This document shows, in pieces, positions 62,451-64,000 of a stretch of DNA of 64,000 bases. The stretch is from positions 1 through 64,000 of the forward strand of contig JAGWSF010000062.1 of NCBI GenBank assembly GCA_028876385.1, written 5' to 3'. Source of the DNA: Acidobacteriota bacterium. GTDB lineage: Bacteria > Actinomycetota > Acidimicrobiia > Acidimicrobiales > Palsa-688. Numbering within the stretch: position 1 is the first letter of the stretch; each line of letters begins with the position of its first letter. Under the pieces are notes generated by a model. That model was given only the letters and a program-made list of their open reading frames with translations. It did not search any database and had not been told where the DNA came from. The position numbers and the translations under genes were made by a program.

Positions 62451-62560
62451 CCGGCGCCTGTCGGGCGCCATCCGACGGGGCCGGCGCGGCTGACCCGGCC
62501 GAGCGACCCCGGCCGCCCCGGGGCCGTCCGGGGTGGAGACGGAAAGGGAGTAGAGGCCGG

Positions 62561-64000
62561 ATGACAGAGCACGACGAGGAGCCCATCGTCTCCATCCCGG
62601 GGGCCGTCCACCGCGCCGCCGCCCGGTTCGCCGACCTCGAGGCTCTGGTGGGCGACGGGCGGAGGCTGACCTTCGCAGAGATGGAGCGGGCCGCCGACCA
62701 ACTGGCCCGGGCCCTGATCAGCAGCGGTGTGGGCCCCGGCGACACTGTGGCCGTCTGGGCTCCCAACAGCGTGGACTGGGTACTGGTGAGCCTGGGGATC
62801 TACGCCGCAGGGGCGGTGCTGGTCACCATCAACACCCGTTTCAAGGGAGAGGAAGCCGCCCACGTCCTGCGGGCCTCGCAGGCGGCCCTCCTCTTCACCG
62901 TCACCGACTTCCTCGGCACCGACTTCCCGGCCCTCCTGCACGATGTCGGACCTCTGGAGCACCTACGCGAGATCATCGCCATCGACGGCCCCCCTCGCGA
63001 CGGCGTGACCCCGTGGGCTGCCTTCGCAGGGCGCGCCGCCGATACCGCTTCGAGCGAGGTCACCGCCCGAGAGTCAGTACTAGCTGGTGACAGTATTAGC
63101 GACATCATTTTCACCTCGGGGACCACGGGCGTCCCCAAGGGGGCCATGCTGGCCCACGGAGCGAGCGTGCGCACCTACCGGGCCTGGTCGGAGCGGGTCG
63201 GCCTGCGCACCGGCGACCGGTACCTGGTCGTCTACCCGTTCTTCCACACCGCCGGCCTCAAGTCCGGTGTCCTGGCCTGCATCCTGACCGGGGCCACCGT
63301 GGTGCCACATGCCGTCTTCGACGTCCCGTCGGTCATGCGTCTGGTCGTCGAGGAGCGCATAAGCGTCCTCCCGGGACCACCCACCGTGTTCCAGTCCATC
63401 ATGAACCATCCCGACCTGGTCAGCTTCGACCTTTCCACGCTGCGTCTGTCTGTGACCGGCGCGGCGTCCACTCCCGCCGAGGTCATCAGGCGGATGCGCG
63501 ACGACCTGCACATCGGCAGCATCGTCTGCGGCTACGGCCTCACCGAGACCCACGGCACGGTGAGCATGTGCCACCACCGCGATCCCCTCGAGGTGGTGGC
63601 ACAGACGGTGGGCCGTCCCCTCGACGGTGTGGAGGTACGGATCGTCGATCACGACGACCGGGATGTCCCGGCCGGCCGGCCCGGCGAGATCGTGGTCCGG
63701 GGCTACAACGTGATGAAGGGTTATTTCGGCGACCCCCAGGCGACCGCCGACGCCTTCATGGGCGACGGATGGTTGCGCACCGGTGACATCGGGCTGATGG
63801 ATGACCGCGGCTACATCCGCATCACCGACCGCAAGAAGGACATGTTCATAGTCGGTGGCTTCAACGCCTACCCGGCGGAGATCGAGAACATCATGGTGGA
63901 GCACCCCTCGGTGGCCCAGGCCTCGGTCGTCGGGGTACCCGACGACCGACTCGGGGAGGTCGGCCTGGCTTTCGTCACGGCCCGATCGGGCCAGCGGGTG
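62561..64000 (+). CDS. AMP-dependent acyl-CoA synthetase, partial (runs off the window)
   Basis: An open frame of 480 codons without a stop reaches the window end, so the C-terminus is missing. It starts at ATG 62561 after GGAAAGGGAG. Features are the N-terminal VHRAAARFADLEALVGDGRRLTFAEME, P-loop FTSGTTGVPKGAMLAH (about 183-198), YGLTETHGT, WLRTGDIG, and the hinge RKKDMFIVGGFNAYPAEIE. This is the fatty-acid-CoA ligase layout of FadD3/FadD17-like proteins; the final catalytic lysine region lies beyond the window. It differs clearly from the ligase at 88-1578. It has a leader of about 100 bases, unlike most genes here. Confidence 0.93.
   Translation, partial: MTEHDEEPIVSIPGAVHRAAARFADLEALVGDGRRLTFAEMERAADQLARALISSGVGPGDTVAVWAPNSVDWVLVSLGIYAAGAVLVTINTRFKGEEAAHVLRASQAALLFTVTDFLGTDFPALLHDVGPLEHLREIIAIDGPPRDGVTPWAAFAGRAADTASSEVTARESVLAGDSISDIIFTSGTTGVPKGAMLAHGASVRTYRAWSERVGLRTGDRYLVVYPFFHTAGLKSGVLACILTGATVVPHAVFDVPSVMRLVVEERISVLPGPPTVFQSIMNHPDLVSFDLSTLRLSVTGAASTPAEVIRRMRDDLHIGSIVCGYGLTETHGTVSMCHHRDPLEVVAQTVGRPLDGVEVRIVDHDDRDVPAGRPGEIVVRGYNVMKGYFGDPQATADAFMGDGWLRTGDIGLMDDRGYIRITDRKKDMFIVGGFNAYPAEIENIMVEHPSVAQASVVGVPDDRLGEVGLAFVTARSGQRV

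Overview
This 64 kb window is very GC-rich DNA with tightly packed genes on both strands. It holds 57 protein-coding genes that I can support, the last of them cut by the window end. I see no rRNA, tRNA, CRISPR array or insertion sequence, and no gene-free stretch longer than about 250 bases. GTG and TTG starts are common, there are two F420-type (LLM class) oxidoreductases, and many class III CoA-transferases, crotonases and amidohydrolases. About twenty genes have a TAnnnT -10 box placed 6-9 bases before the start codon, which implies leaderless mRNAs. Together this points to an actinobacterium, plausibly a free-living member of the Acidimicrobiia; the class assignment is inference.

Layout. 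0-6 kb: acyl-CoA ligase, CLC chloride channel, DHA2-type MFS exporter, amidohydrolase. 6-11 kb: a CcdA-like membrane protein that overlaps tail to tail with ureD, and a complete ureABCFGD operon lacking ureE. 11-13.4 kb: a fused ModB-ModC (tungstate/molybdate-type) transporter and a PadR regulator. 13.5-20 kb: hydrolase, SDR, enoyl-CoA hydratase, a double-length acyl-CoA dehydrogenase and a DUF35-thiolase-fold fusion. 20-26.4 kb: aldo/keto reductase and a four-gene operon (D-aminoacylase-type amidohydrolase, dihydroxyacetophenone-dioxygenase-like cupin, hydroxyacetophenone-monooxygenase-like BVMO, SDR). 26.4-32 kb: amidohydrolase, CoA-transferase, DUF2236 oxygenase, APH-type kinase, lipocalin-like protein. 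32-36.2 kb: GGDEF and HDOD pair, gamma-carbonic anhydrase, class III aminotransferase. 36.2-43 kb: sulfotransferase, DUF1214 protein, a DapA-fold protein coupled to an amidohydrolase, NCS1 permease, SDR. 43-48.8 kb: crotonases, LLM oxidoreductase, double-hotdog protein, SnoaL-like protein, and a Phd/RelE-type toxin-antitoxin pair. 48.8-58.4 kb: two amidohydrolases, a split thiolase/DUF35 pair, P450, DUF427-TesB fusion, D-aminoacylase-type amidohydrolase, BKACE. 58.4-64 kb: LLM oxidoreductase, tandem CoA-transferase, SnoaL-like protein, acyl-CoA ligase.

How it fits together. Most genes look like parts of CoA-dependent catabolism of hydrophobic or aromatic/alicyclic acids: activation (ligases, CoA-transferases), oxygenation (P450, BVMO, cupin, DUF2236), beta-oxidation (acyl-CoA dehydrogenase, crotonases, SDRs), retro-aldol or thiolytic cleavage (DUF35/thiolase-fold pairs), and release (thioesterases, amidohydrolases). 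The FadE34-like fused dehydrogenase next to a Cys-less thiolase-fold/DUF35 fusion, plus one operator resembling the KstR consensus, suggest steroid-like side-chain degradation, but the substrates are not shown by the sequence. Several enzymes are fused or have altered catalytic residues: DapA-fold without its lysine, tandem CoA-transferase with Asp changed to Glu in one half, Cys-less thiolases. These are the best leads for new chemistry.
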